64,000 bases of DNA from Methyloversatilis universalis FAM5. GTDB taxonomy: Bacteria; Pseudomonadota; Gammaproteobacteria; Burkholderiales; Rhodocyclaceae. Shown in pieces: positions 38,698-45,911 of this stretch. The position numbers and the translations under genes are program-made. The number at the start of each line of letters is the position of its first letter. Within the stretch, counting starts at the first letter, position 1. Location: positions 1-64,000 of the forward strand of contig NZ_AFHG01000059.1 of the NCBI RefSeq assembly GCF_000214035.2, given 5' to 3'. The notes beneath the pieces are model-generated. The model was not told the origin of the DNA. It did not search any database and saw only the letters and a program-made list of their open reading frames with translations.

Positions 38698-39999
38698 ATG
38701 AAAAAGATACTCGCCGCCAGCCTGCTCGCAGCCGGCCTGTGCACCCCGGCGTTCGCGGCCAGCGACGCCGATGTCGACAACGCCTTCGAACCGTACAAGA
38801 AGGGTTTCCCGACCTTTCCCGGGCTGAGCGTGGGCACGGTCATCAGCAAGGACAACGTCGACCAGTTCAAGGACGCGCTGGACGCCGGCATGTACATGGT
38901 GATCAAGAACGGCTGGTACCAGATCAAGGTCGGTGAAACGCTGAGCTTCCCCAACCCCAAGGGCTATGTCGAAGCGACCCGCAAGAATCTGAACAAGACC
39001 AAGCTGGGCGCCAAGACCGGCGAGATCGAAGGCTTTGCCGGTGGCCGCCCCTTCCCGGAAGAGCCGAGCACCTCGGACCCGCGCGCGGGCGAGAAGGTGG
39101 CCTGGAACTTCAAGTACGGCGCCAACTGGGGCGACAACGCTGCCATCCATCCGTTCTACTGGAAGTACCGCAACATGAGCACCGGCCAGCTCGAGCGCAC
39201 GCTGAAGTTCAATTTCTTCTTCCTGAACTTCAAGCACCGCACCGACCACGCGCCGACGCCGGAAGTGACGCCCAATGCCGCCAACCTGTACCGCGCGATC
39301 TACGCCCAGGTGCTGGAACCGCAGGATCTGAAGAACACCCAGTTGCTGATCCAGAAGTACGAGGACGATACCAAGTTCGACGACGCCTATCTCTATCTCG
39401 GCTTCCAGCGCCGGGTGCGCCGTCTGGCCGCCGGTCAGGTGACCGACGCCTTCCTCGGTTCCGATCTGATGATCGAGGACTTCGAAGGGTATGAAAGCCG
39501 GGTGTCCGACATGCAGTGGAAGTTCGTCGGCACCAAGAACCTGCTGATGCCCTACTACAAGCACAACGACATGAAGCTGTCGGACGAATTCAAGGAAGAG
39601 GACGGCTACAAGTACGTGAGCTTCACCGGCCAGGGTGAGTGCTTCCCGGATATCACCTGGCAGCTGCGCAGGGTGCATGTGGTCGAGGCGATTCCGGTCA
39701 ATCCGGCGCACCCGGTGGGCAAGCGCGTGATGCATTTCGACGCCCAAGTGTATGGTGCCTCGCGCACGCTGGTGTACGACCGCAAGGGCGAACTGTGGAA
39801 GAGCTGGACGATAGGCAAGGCGCATCCGGACTTCCACCTGCCGATCAACAAGGGTACCGGTGTTGCGCTCGACGATTCCTTCTCGATGGTGGACGTGCAG
39901 GCCAAGCACTGCACCACCGGCCAGTTCAAGGGCAAGGTCGATCCCAAGCTGAGCCCGGCCAACCTGTTCCAGGTGCAGAACATGCGCGGCGGCAACTGA
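38698..39999 (+). CDS. DUF1329 (LolA-like) periplasmic protein
   Basis: A 433-residue exported protein: signal peptide MKKILAASLLAAGLCTPAFA, then a DUF1329 domain with FEPYKKGFPTFPGL, FAGGRPFPEEPSTSDPRAGE, YLGFQRRVRRLA and EDFEGYESRVSDMQWKFVG. The family is structurally related to lipoprotein carriers (LolA-like fold) and co-occurs with DUF1302 and RND exporters. It could carry a hydrophobic ligand across the periplasm. It is the last gene before a strong terminator. Confidence 0.85.
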   Translation: MKKILAASLLAAGLCTPAFAASDADVDNAFEPYKKGFPTFPGLSVGTVISKDNVDQFKDALDAGMYMVIKNGWYQIKVGETLSFPNPKGYVEATRKNLNKTKLGAKTGEIEGFAGGRPFPEEPSTSDPRAGEKVAWNFKYGANWGDNAAIHPFYWKYRNMSTGQLERTLKFNFFFLNFKHRTDHAPTPEVTPNAANLYRAIYAQVLEPQDLKNTQLLIQKYEDDTKFDDAYLYLGFQRRVRRLAAGQVTDAFLGSDLMIEDFEGYESRVSDMQWKFVGTKNLLMPYYKHNDMKLSDEFKEEDGYKYVSFTGQGECFPDITWQLRRVHVVEAIPVNPAHPVGKRVMHFDAQVYGASRTLVYDRKGELWKSWTIGKAHPDFHLPINKGTGVALDDSFSMVDVQAKHCTTGQFKGKVDPKLSPANLFQVQNMRGGN

Positions 40000-40079
40000 A
40001 GCCCGCCCCGGTCACGCGTGCCCGCGTGACGCCAACGGTGATGTGAGCAGCACTCCTCGTTCCCGGTTCGCCGGGACAC

Positions 40080-40120
40080 GCCCCGGCACGGATACCCCCT
40101 GTGCCGGGGCGCTTTTTTTT
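40080..40120 (+). terminator. Intrinsic terminator of the lower-pathway/envelope operon
   Basis: GCCCCGGCAC (40080-40089) pairs perfectly with GTGCCGGGGC (40101-40110), followed by GC and eight T. It is the first good terminator after position 25889, so up to 14 kb could be one transcription unit. Confidence 0.9.
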
Positions 40121-40155
40121 CAGCCGCGGTCCTTTGCCCATCCGCTGTCCGACGA

Positions 40156-40197
40156 TTTCCGCATTTGACGAAAGCGGGGCCGCAGCAAATGCGGAAA
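40156..40197 (+). promoter_or_regulatory. 12-bp perfect inverted repeat, candidate activator site
   Basis: TTTCCGCATTTG (40156-40167) and CAAATGCGGAAA (40186-40197) are exact reverse complements separated by 18 bases. They lie about 80-120 bp upstream of a sigma-54 promoter, the usual distance for an upstream activating sequence. Confidence 0.65.
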
Positions 40198-40278
40198 CCC
40201 GCGCACAGTGATCGCCGTCTGCAGCGGAGGAGTTCGGAAAGTCAATACCAATCAGTGTCTTGCGCTGTGCGCTCCGGA

Positions 40279-40294
40279 TGGCACGGGGATTGCA
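40279..40294 (+). promoter_or_regulatory. Sigma-54 promoter of the Rieske oxygenase operon
   Basis: TGGCACGGGGATTGCA matches the sigma-54 consensus TGGCACG-N4-TTGCW exactly. The first ribosome-binding site is 45 bp downstream. Confidence 0.88.
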
Positions 40295-40349
40295 AAACCG
40301 GATGCAGCGCGACCTGAGCGCGCGCATCACAAGAATATCCGGAGGACAC

Positions 40350-40418
40350 ATGAATCACTGCTGCACACGGCACAGCCCCCGGGCGGTCCCCGTCCTGGCG
40401 CGAGGCGTCGCACGATGA
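40350..40418 (+). CDS. Possible 22-aa leader ORF coupled to the reductase gene
   Basis: A small frame starting MNHCCTRHSPRAVPV has a strong ribosome-binding site (CCGGAGGACAC just before the ATG) and its TGA overlaps the ATG of the reductase gene (ATGA). The reductase itself has no good site of its own, so its translation may depend on this ORF. Whether the peptide has a function is unknown. Confidence 0.5.
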   Translation: MNHCCTRHSPRAVPVLARGVAR

Positions 40419-41377
40419 GCGCACCCGATCTGCCGGTCGTCGTGACCCGCCACGCGAGGGTGGCTGACGACATCGTTCATATCGTGCTGGAGTCTCCTGC
40501 TGGCACGCCGCTGCCCGCCTGGAGCGCTGGCGCCCACATCGACGTCCAGTTGCCGAACGGCGCGGTGCGCCAGTACTCGCTGCTCGGCGATGCGGCGCAC
40601 GCCACCCGCTATGAACTGGGCGTGCTGAAGGAGGCCGGCGGTCGCGGCGGCTCGCGCAGCGCGCACGAGGACGTACGCGCCGGCATGCAGCTGCGCATCG
40701 GCGCACCGCGCAATCTGTTCGCGCTGCAACCGGCCCGCCGCACGCTGCTGTTCGCCGGCGGCATCGGCATCACACCGATGCTGGCGATGGCGCAGCAGCT
40801 CGCACACGGACAGGCCGACTTCACGCTGCACTACTGCAGCCGCACGCCCTCGCGCACCGCCTTCATCGACCGTCTGCGCGACGCGCCCTGGGCCGACCGG
40901 GTGCGCCTGCACTTCGACGACGGCGACCCGCGGCAGAAGCTGGACGTCGCCGCGGTGCTCGCCGCGCCGTCGCCGGATGCCCGTCTCTACGTATGCGGGC
41001 CCTCCGGCTTCATGGCGCACGTGATCGACAGTGCGCGCGCTGCCGGCTGGGCCGACGCGAACATCCATTCCGAATCCTTTTCCGGGGGCGCCGCGGCGCG
41101 CAGCGGCGACGAGGCCTTCAGCGTGCGGCTCGCACGCAGCGGCCGCACGGTGGAGGTCGCCGCCGGCCAGACCGTAGCGGCGGCACTCGCCGCCCGCGGC
41201 GTCGACGTGGCGCTGTCCTGCGAACAGGGCATCTGCGGCAGCTGTGCGGTGCGTGTGCTCGACGGCGAGCCGGACCACCGCGACTGCTTTTTCACCGAGG
41301 CCGAACACGCTGCGGGCGGCTGTTTCACGCCCTGCTGTTCGCGCTCGAAATCCGCGCTGCTGGTGCTCGATCTCTGA
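40415..41377 (+). CDS. Phthalate dioxygenase reductase-type electron-transfer protein (VanB-like)
   Basis: A 320-residue reductase: flavin-binding domain with HIDVQLPNGAVRQYSLLGD, NAD-binding domain with LFAGGIGITPMLAMAQQ and YVCGPSGFMAHV, and a C-terminal plant-type [2Fe-2S] domain with CEQGICGSCAVRVL. This order (FMN, NAD, iron-sulfur) is that of VanB and phthalate dioxygenase reductase. It would feed electrons to the Rieske oxygenase encoded 73 bp downstream. ATG 40415 overlaps the stop of a small leader ORF. Confidence 0.9.
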   Translation: MSAPDLPVVVTRHARVADDIVHIVLESPAGTPLPAWSAGAHIDVQLPNGAVRQYSLLGDAAHATRYELGVLKEAGGRGGSRSAHEDVRAGMQLRIGAPRNLFALQPARRTLLFAGGIGITPMLAMAQQLAHGQADFTLHYCSRTPSRTAFIDRLRDAPWADRVRLHFDDGDPRQKLDVAAVLAAPSPDARLYVCGPSGFMAHVIDSARAAGWADANIHSESFSGGAAARSGDEAFSVRLARSGRTVEVAAGQTVAAALAARGVDVALSCEQGICGSCAVRVLDGEPDHRDCFFTEAEHAAGGCFTPCCSRSKSALLVLDL

Positions 41378-41450
41378 TCGGAAGCGGCAGACGCAGCCAG
41401 GTGCCCGGTGTCCGCCGGGCGCATCACGACAAGACGGAGGAGACAGAAGA

Positions 41451-42545
41451 ATGAATACTCACGCGCTGGAAAAGAAGGTCGAAAGGAAGCTCGAATTCCT
41501 GACCGACTGCTGGTATGTCGCGGCGCTTTCGAGCGAAGTGCCGGCGGAGGGCCTGTTCCACCGCCGCATCCTCGACACCTCGGTGCTCATCTACCGCAAG
41601 GCGGAGGGCGCGCCGGTCGCGCTGCACGACCGCTGCCCGCACCGCTTCGCGCCGCTGCACCTGGGCAAGCGCATCGGCGACGATGTGGTGTGCGCCTACC
41701 ACGCGCTGCGCTTCGACTGCAGCGGCGCCTGCACCCACAACCCGCACGGCAACGGCCTGATCCCGAAGGCGGCGAAGGTGCGCAGCTTCCCGCTGCTGGA
41801 GAAGTACGGCTTCGTGTGGATCTGGATGGGCGACGCTGCGCTGGCCGACCCGGCGAAGCTGCCCGATTTCGGCCCGCTGGATGACGGTCATCCGAACGCG
41901 CTGGCCCACACCTACATGCGCATGGACGTGAACTACGAGCTCATCATCGACAACGTGATGGATCTGAGCCACATCGACCATGTGCACAGCGAAATCATCA
42001 GTACCCGCGGCCAGCTGTCGCCGCTGGTGCCGGCGGTGAAGGAGGGCGCGGACAGCGTGAACGCCCGCTGGGAGTGGAGCCAGCAGCCGGCCATGCTCAT
42101 TTTCGCGAATTTCCTGCCGGACCCGGCTGCGCCGGCCCGGCACTTCTTCGACATCACCTGGACGCCGCCGGCCAACATCCAGCTCACGGTGGCGGCGGTG
42201 CAGGACGACGGCCCGCTCACGCTGGAGCACTGCACCGGGCAGTACGACCTGCACACCTGCACGCCGGAATCGGCGACGACCACCCATTACTACTTCGCCA
42301 CCCGGCGCAATCACGACGTCGAGAACGCCGAGTACAACGCGATGAAGATACGTGCGATGCACGCCGCCTTCGAGAACGAGGACGGCCCGGTCATCCAGGC
42401 GACGCAGGACGAAATGGGCACCACCGATTTCTTCGCGCTGAACCCGGTGCTGATGAGCAACGACATCGCCGCGGTGCGGGTGCGCCGGCTGCTGAAGAAG
42501 CTGATCGACGCCGAACGCAGCGGCGGTCTGCGCGCGGTCGGCTGA
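41451..42545 (+). CDS. Rieske aromatic oxygenase (VanA-like)
   Basis: A 364-residue terminal oxygenase with a Rieske [2Fe-2S] site (Cys62-Pro-His64 and Cys81-x-x-His84) and a catalytic iron site with His174 and His179 in DNVMDLSHIDHVHSE. The architecture is that of vanillate O-demethylase VanA and other one-component-size ring or demethylating oxygenases. GGAGGAGA lies before the ATG. The substrate cannot be told from sequence; a methoxylated or carboxylated aromatic is likely. Transcription is probably sigma-54 dependent from 40279. Confidence 0.9.
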   Translation: MNTHALEKKVERKLEFLTDCWYVAALSSEVPAEGLFHRRILDTSVLIYRKAEGAPVALHDRCPHRFAPLHLGKRIGDDVVCAYHALRFDCSGACTHNPHGNGLIPKAAKVRSFPLLEKYGFVWIWMGDAALADPAKLPDFGPLDDGHPNALAHTYMRMDVNYELIIDNVMDLSHIDHVHSEIISTRGQLSPLVPAVKEGADSVNARWEWSQQPAMLIFANFLPDPAAPARHFFDITWTPPANIQLTVAAVQDDGPLTLEHCTGQYDLHTCTPESATTTHYYFATRRNHDVENAEYNAMKIRAMHAAFENEDGPVIQATQDEMGTTDFFALNPVLMSNDIAAVRVRRLLKKLIDAERSGGLRAVG

Positions 42546-42555
42546 CATCCACGCC

Positions 42556-42577
42556 GGAGCGGGCCTTGCCCGCGACC
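42556..42577 (+). repeat. REP-like palindrome
   Basis: A palindromic unit around GGAGCGGGCCTTGCCCGCG lies just after the Rieske oxygenase gene. The remaining bases up to 42837 show no gene or clear promoter. Confidence 0.5.
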
Positions 42578-42837
42578 GGGTGACGCGGTTCGTCTGACGC
42601 CCCATCGCCTGCAGGGGCGGAGTGGGGACTTCGGCGGGCAGCGCGTGATCCCCGCCGGTATCCGGCATCCGTTTCCGCGCAGGCGGGCACCGGAAGGGCC
42701 GCTGCCCGCGATGCGGTGGTGAGCCGGCCGAGGCCACCGGTCAGCAGCCGTGCGCCCGCGTCGCCCCCGCTGGAAATCCCGCCCGCCGCCCTCATCTGTC
42801 CGGAACGACTTTCCGGCCGTCACGAATCCGTGTCATC

Positions 42838-43806
42838 GTGACGGCCGCATCGATTCCGGAGATCAGGGTGACCGAATTGCTGGCCCAGTACGGGCTGTGG
42901 CTTCTTTTTGCGGTGGTGCTGGCGGAACAGCTGGGCCTGCCGATTCCGGCGGTACCGCTGGTCATGCTGGCCGGGGCACGGGTGGCGGACGATCCGCTGT
43001 ACGGCGTGCTGGCGCTCGCGGTGGCGGTGGCCGCCTCGGCGCTGGGCGACGCCGCCTGGTACGTCGCCGGCCGCCTGCACGGTCACCGCGTGCTGCGGCT
43101 GCTGTGCCGGATATCGCTGTCGCCGGACACCTGCGTGCGGCAGAGCGAATCCACCTTCACCCGTTACGGCATCGCCACGCTGGTGATCGCCAAGTTCGTG
43201 CCCGGTCTGTCCACGCTGGCGCCGCCGCTGGCCGGCGCGCTCGGCATGAAGCCCTCCGCCTTCATGCTGTTCAACACCGCCGGCGCGGTGCTGTGGGCCG
43301 GTGCGGCGCTGTTGCTGGGTCTGCTTTTCGCGGCCCAGATCGATGCGGTGCTCGATGCGCTGGCCGAAATGGGGATCTATGCCGCCGCGCTGGTCGCCGT
43401 GCTGCTCGCGCTCTACATCGGCTGGCGCTGGCTGGACCGCCGCCGCGCGCTGCGCCAGCTGCAGTCGGAGCGGGTGGCGCCGGAAGACCTGCTGGCCATG
43501 CTGGACCGCGGCGACGCGGTCACCGTGGTCGATGTGCGCTCCGGCCTGATCACCGAAGCCGAGCCGGTGCGCATACCGGGTGCGCTGCACATCGAACTTG
43601 AACAGATCGGCGAGCACCTCCATCGCCTGCCGCGCGACCTGCCGCTCATCGTGTACTGCGCCTGCCCGAACGATGTGTCGGCGGTGCGCGCGGCGCTGAA
43701 GATGCACGCCGCCGGCCTGAAGCACGCCCGCCCGCTGCGTGGCGGCATCGACGGCTGGCTTGCCGCGGGCTACCGGGTCGAAGGTCTGGAAGCGCGTCCG
43801 TCCTGA
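42838..43806 (+). CDS. DedA-family membrane protein fused to a rhodanese domain
   Basis: A 322-residue protein. Residues about 1-205 are a DedA/SNARE-associated membrane domain with several helices and the motif AKFVPGLSTLAPPLAGALGM. Residues about 220-320 are a cytoplasmic rhodanese domain with the likely active cysteine in VYCACPNDVSAV. DedA proteins maintain membrane homeostasis; the fusion is known but its role is unclear. It starts with GTG; a second GTG at 42868 is also possible. Confidence 0.85.
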   Translation: MTAASIPEIRVTELLAQYGLWLLFAVVLAEQLGLPIPAVPLVMLAGARVADDPLYGVLALAVAVAASALGDAAWYVAGRLHGHRVLRLLCRISLSPDTCVRQSESTFTRYGIATLVIAKFVPGLSTLAPPLAGALGMKPSAFMLFNTAGAVLWAGAALLLGLLFAAQIDAVLDALAEMGIYAAALVAVLLALYIGWRWLDRRRALRQLQSERVAPEDLLAMLDRGDAVTVVDVRSGLITEAEPVRIPGALHIELEQIGEHLHRLPRDLPLIVYCACPNDVSAVRAALKMHAAGLKHARPLRGGIDGWLAAGYRVEGLEARPS

Positions 43807-43868
43807 CGCCGTTCCGCGCCCGCCTGACGGGCGCTCTGGCACAGGGGCGATGCCTGATCCAAGGCCGC

Positions 43869-43945
43869 ATCGCGGCGAGGCGCCGCTCCCACAGCACGGG
43901 CGGCAGTCTGCGCAGATTCCGGTGGGAGCGGCGCCTCGCCGCGAT
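43869..43945. repeat. REP doublet: perfect 24-bp inverted repeat
   Basis: Positions 43869-43892 (beginning ATCGCGGCGAGGCGCC) and 43922-43945 are exact reverse complements, separated by 29 bases. They lie between the convergent DedA-rhodanese and regulator genes. This is the arrangement of a REP doublet or REPIN. Confidence 0.8.
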
Positions 43946-43963
43946 ATGGCGGGCGCCCGGCGC

Positions 43964-45697
43964 TCAGCTGCCGCTGCGCTTCTTCGTGCGGTACTCGAAC
44001 TGCCCCCGCCTCAGACCCAGCAGCCGGGCCGCGGCAGACAGGTTGCCGCCGGTGCGGCCCATCGCGTGGTCGAGCAGCCGCTGTTCCAGTTCGTCGAATC
44101 CGAGGCCGGCATCGACCAGCGAGGCGATCAGGCGGTCGAGGCCGTCCTGCGCGCGTTCGCCCGGCGCGGGCTCGGCGGCTTCGCGGGTGAGCCGGCCACC
44201 GGCCGACAGGTTGAACATCGGCTGGGTCAGCCGTTCGCCGCCGGAAAACAGGTGCTGCACGTCGAGGTTGCCGCCGTCGTCGGCCAGGATGACCGCGCGC
44301 TCGACGATGTTCTCCAGCTCCCGCACATTGCCCGGCCAGTCGTAGGCCCACAGTGCCTCGGCCGCGCGCTGGGTGAGGCCTGCGATGCGCTTGCCGAAGC
44401 GCTTCGCGTAGCGCTCGACGAACACGTTCACCATCAGCGCGATGTCCTCGCGCCGTTCGCGCAGCGGCGGAATCTCGATCGGGAACACATTGAGCCGGAA
44501 GAACAGGTCCTCGCGGAAGCGGCCGGCCGCGACTTCGGCGCGCAGGTTGCGGTTGGCGGCGGCGACGATGCGCACATCCACCGGCCGCACCCGGGTATCG
44601 CCCACCCGCTCGACCTCGCCTTCCTGCAGCACCCGCAGCAGCTTGCCCTGGGCCGGCATCGGCAGACTGCTGATTTCGTCGAGGAAAAGGGTGCCGCCGT
44701 GCGCGCGCTCGAATTTGCCCGGCCGTGACGCATGCGCGCCGGTGAAGGCGCCGCGCTCGACGCCGAACAGCTCCGCTTCCACCAGTTCGGCCGGAATGGC
44801 CGCGCAGTTCACGCCGATGAAGGGGCCTTTCGCGCGCGGGCCGATGGCGTGCAGGGTTTTCGAAAAGCGCTCCTTGCCGACGCCGCTTTCGCCGGTGAAC
44901 AGCACGGTGGCGTCGGTGGGCGCCACCCGGCGCAGCAGATGGGCGACCGCATTGAAGCCGGCGGAGGCACCAACCAGATCGGGCAAACCGGCCGGCGTGG
45001 CCGGCGCCGCGGCAGCGCCGGCCGAACTGCGGCCGCGCGGCGCCGACACGAAGTCCTCGATCTGCAGGAAGGCGAGGTCGTCCGCGCTGTCTTCGCATTC
45101 TTCCAGCGGGCGGCCGATCACCCGGCAGCGGGCGTGCCCCATGGCCACGCATTCCAGTTCGCGCCACAGGATGGGGCGGCCCATCAGCGTGGTGGTGAAG
45201 CCGTTGGCATAGCCGGTCATCATCCAGCAGGCGGGCGAGCCGCTGATGCCGAAATGCTTCAGATGCGCTTCCGCCTCCCACGAGGCCTGCCAGTAGTAGT
45301 CGCCCCAGAACTCGCCGCTGTCGGTGCTGAACTGCATGCGTTCGACCGCCTGGTTGCGCACGAAGCCCTCGATCTCGCGCAGTCGCGGGCCCAGCGCCAG
45401 CGTGCGCTTGAGCGTGTCGTCGGTGTCGCCGCCTTCGGCTTCGCGCAGGCAGCGCGCGTCGGCCACGCCCTGCTGGTAGCCCATGCGGGTGAACAGTTCG
45501 CGCGTGCGGTCCAGCCCGAGCCGCTCCACCAGTTCGTGCCTCAGTGCGGCCACCGAAAAGCCGTGCATCAGCAGCATGCGCTGGTCGAACAGCAGGATGT
45601 GGCCGCTGTCCGGCGCGAAGTGCACGTTCTTCGCCAGCGTGCGGTCGTCGATGGCGTCGGTGATGGCGGTCAGCGGGCCGTGAGAAGGACGGGGCAT
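43964..45697 (-). CDS. Second XylR/DmpR-family sigma-54 activator with altered effector pocket
   Basis: A 577-residue activator: sensor domain (about 1-215), AAA+ domain (Walker [25 protein letters not shown]) and Fis-type HTH at the end. The zinc ligands Cys, Glu, Cys, Cys are kept (PACW, RELEC, HARC). The His that binds the phenol hydroxyl in MopR is Arg here (GPRLREIEG against GPQLHMLEG in the first regulator), while the Trp is kept. It diverges from the second dioxygenase gene. The ATG at 45697 is chosen; the frame stays open to a TTG at 45760 with no support. A different inducer than phenol is inferred. Confidence 0.88.
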   Translation of the reverse strand: MPRPSHGPLTAITDAIDDRTLAKNVHFAPDSGHILLFDQRMLLMHGFSVAALRHELVERLGLDRTRELFTRMGYQQGVADARCLREAEGGDTDDTLKRTLALGPRLREIEGFVRNQAVERMQFSTDSGEFWGDYYWQASWEAEAHLKHFGISGSPACWMMTGYANGFTTTLMGRPILWRELECVAMGHARCRVIGRPLEECEDSADDLAFLQIEDFVSAPRGRSSAGAAAAPATPAGLPDLVGASAGFNAVAHLLRRVAPTDATVLFTGESGVGKERFSKTLHAIGPRAKGPFIGVNCAAIPAELVEAELFGVERGAFTGAHASRPGKFERAHGGTLFLDEISSLPMPAQGKLLRVLQEGEVERVGDTRVRPVDVRIVAAANRNLRAEVAAGRFREDLFFRLNVFPIEIPPLRERREDIALMVNVFVERYAKRFGKRIAGLTQRAAEALWAYDWPGNVRELENIVERAVILADDGGNLDVQHLFSGGERLTQPMFNLSAGGRLTREAAEPAPGERAQDGLDRLIASLVDAGLGFDELEQRLLDHAMGRTGGNLSAAARLLGLRRGQFEYRTKKRSGS

Positions 45698-45757
45698 GGC
45701 GGAGTCCAGTCGTCGGTTTGCCGGATATGCCGCAGGTGGCCGCGGGCCCGGTTTCGC

Positions 45758-45769
45758 CAAATCATGAAA
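45758..45769 (+). promoter_or_regulatory. Half-site resembling the 40186 inverted-repeat arm
   Basis: CAAATCATGAAA matches CAAATGCGGAAA (40186-40197) at 9 of 12 positions and lies about 80 bp upstream of a sigma-54 promoter, much as in the Rieske operon. A matching partner arm is not evident. Confidence 0.3.
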
Positions 45770-45785
45770 TCACCGCCTGAAAATG

Positions 45786-45796
45786 TCGAGATTTTT
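45786..45796 (+). promoter_or_regulatory. Shared 11-bp motif TCGAGATTTTT, copy 2
   Basis: Same 11-mer as at 18709, here 44 bases upstream of the -24 box of the second dioxygenase gene. Confidence 0.5.
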
Positions 45797-45840
45797 GTTG
45801 AATCTTCGAATAAACAGCAGCTTGCCGCGGTGCCTTTCGC

Positions 45841-45856
45841 TGGTACGGCGATTGCA
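45841..45856 (+). promoter_or_regulatory. Sigma-54 promoter of the second dioxygenase gene
   Basis: TGGTACGGCGATTGCA has the GG and GC elements with correct spacing and agrees with TGGYACR-N4-TTGCW. It lies 55 bp before the dioxygenase ATG, divergent from the second sigma-54 activator gene. Confidence 0.8.
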
Positions 45857-45911
45857 AAGCCTCCATGCCCGGACACGAGCCGGGCCATGACAACAGATGG
45901 AGGACGGAGAG

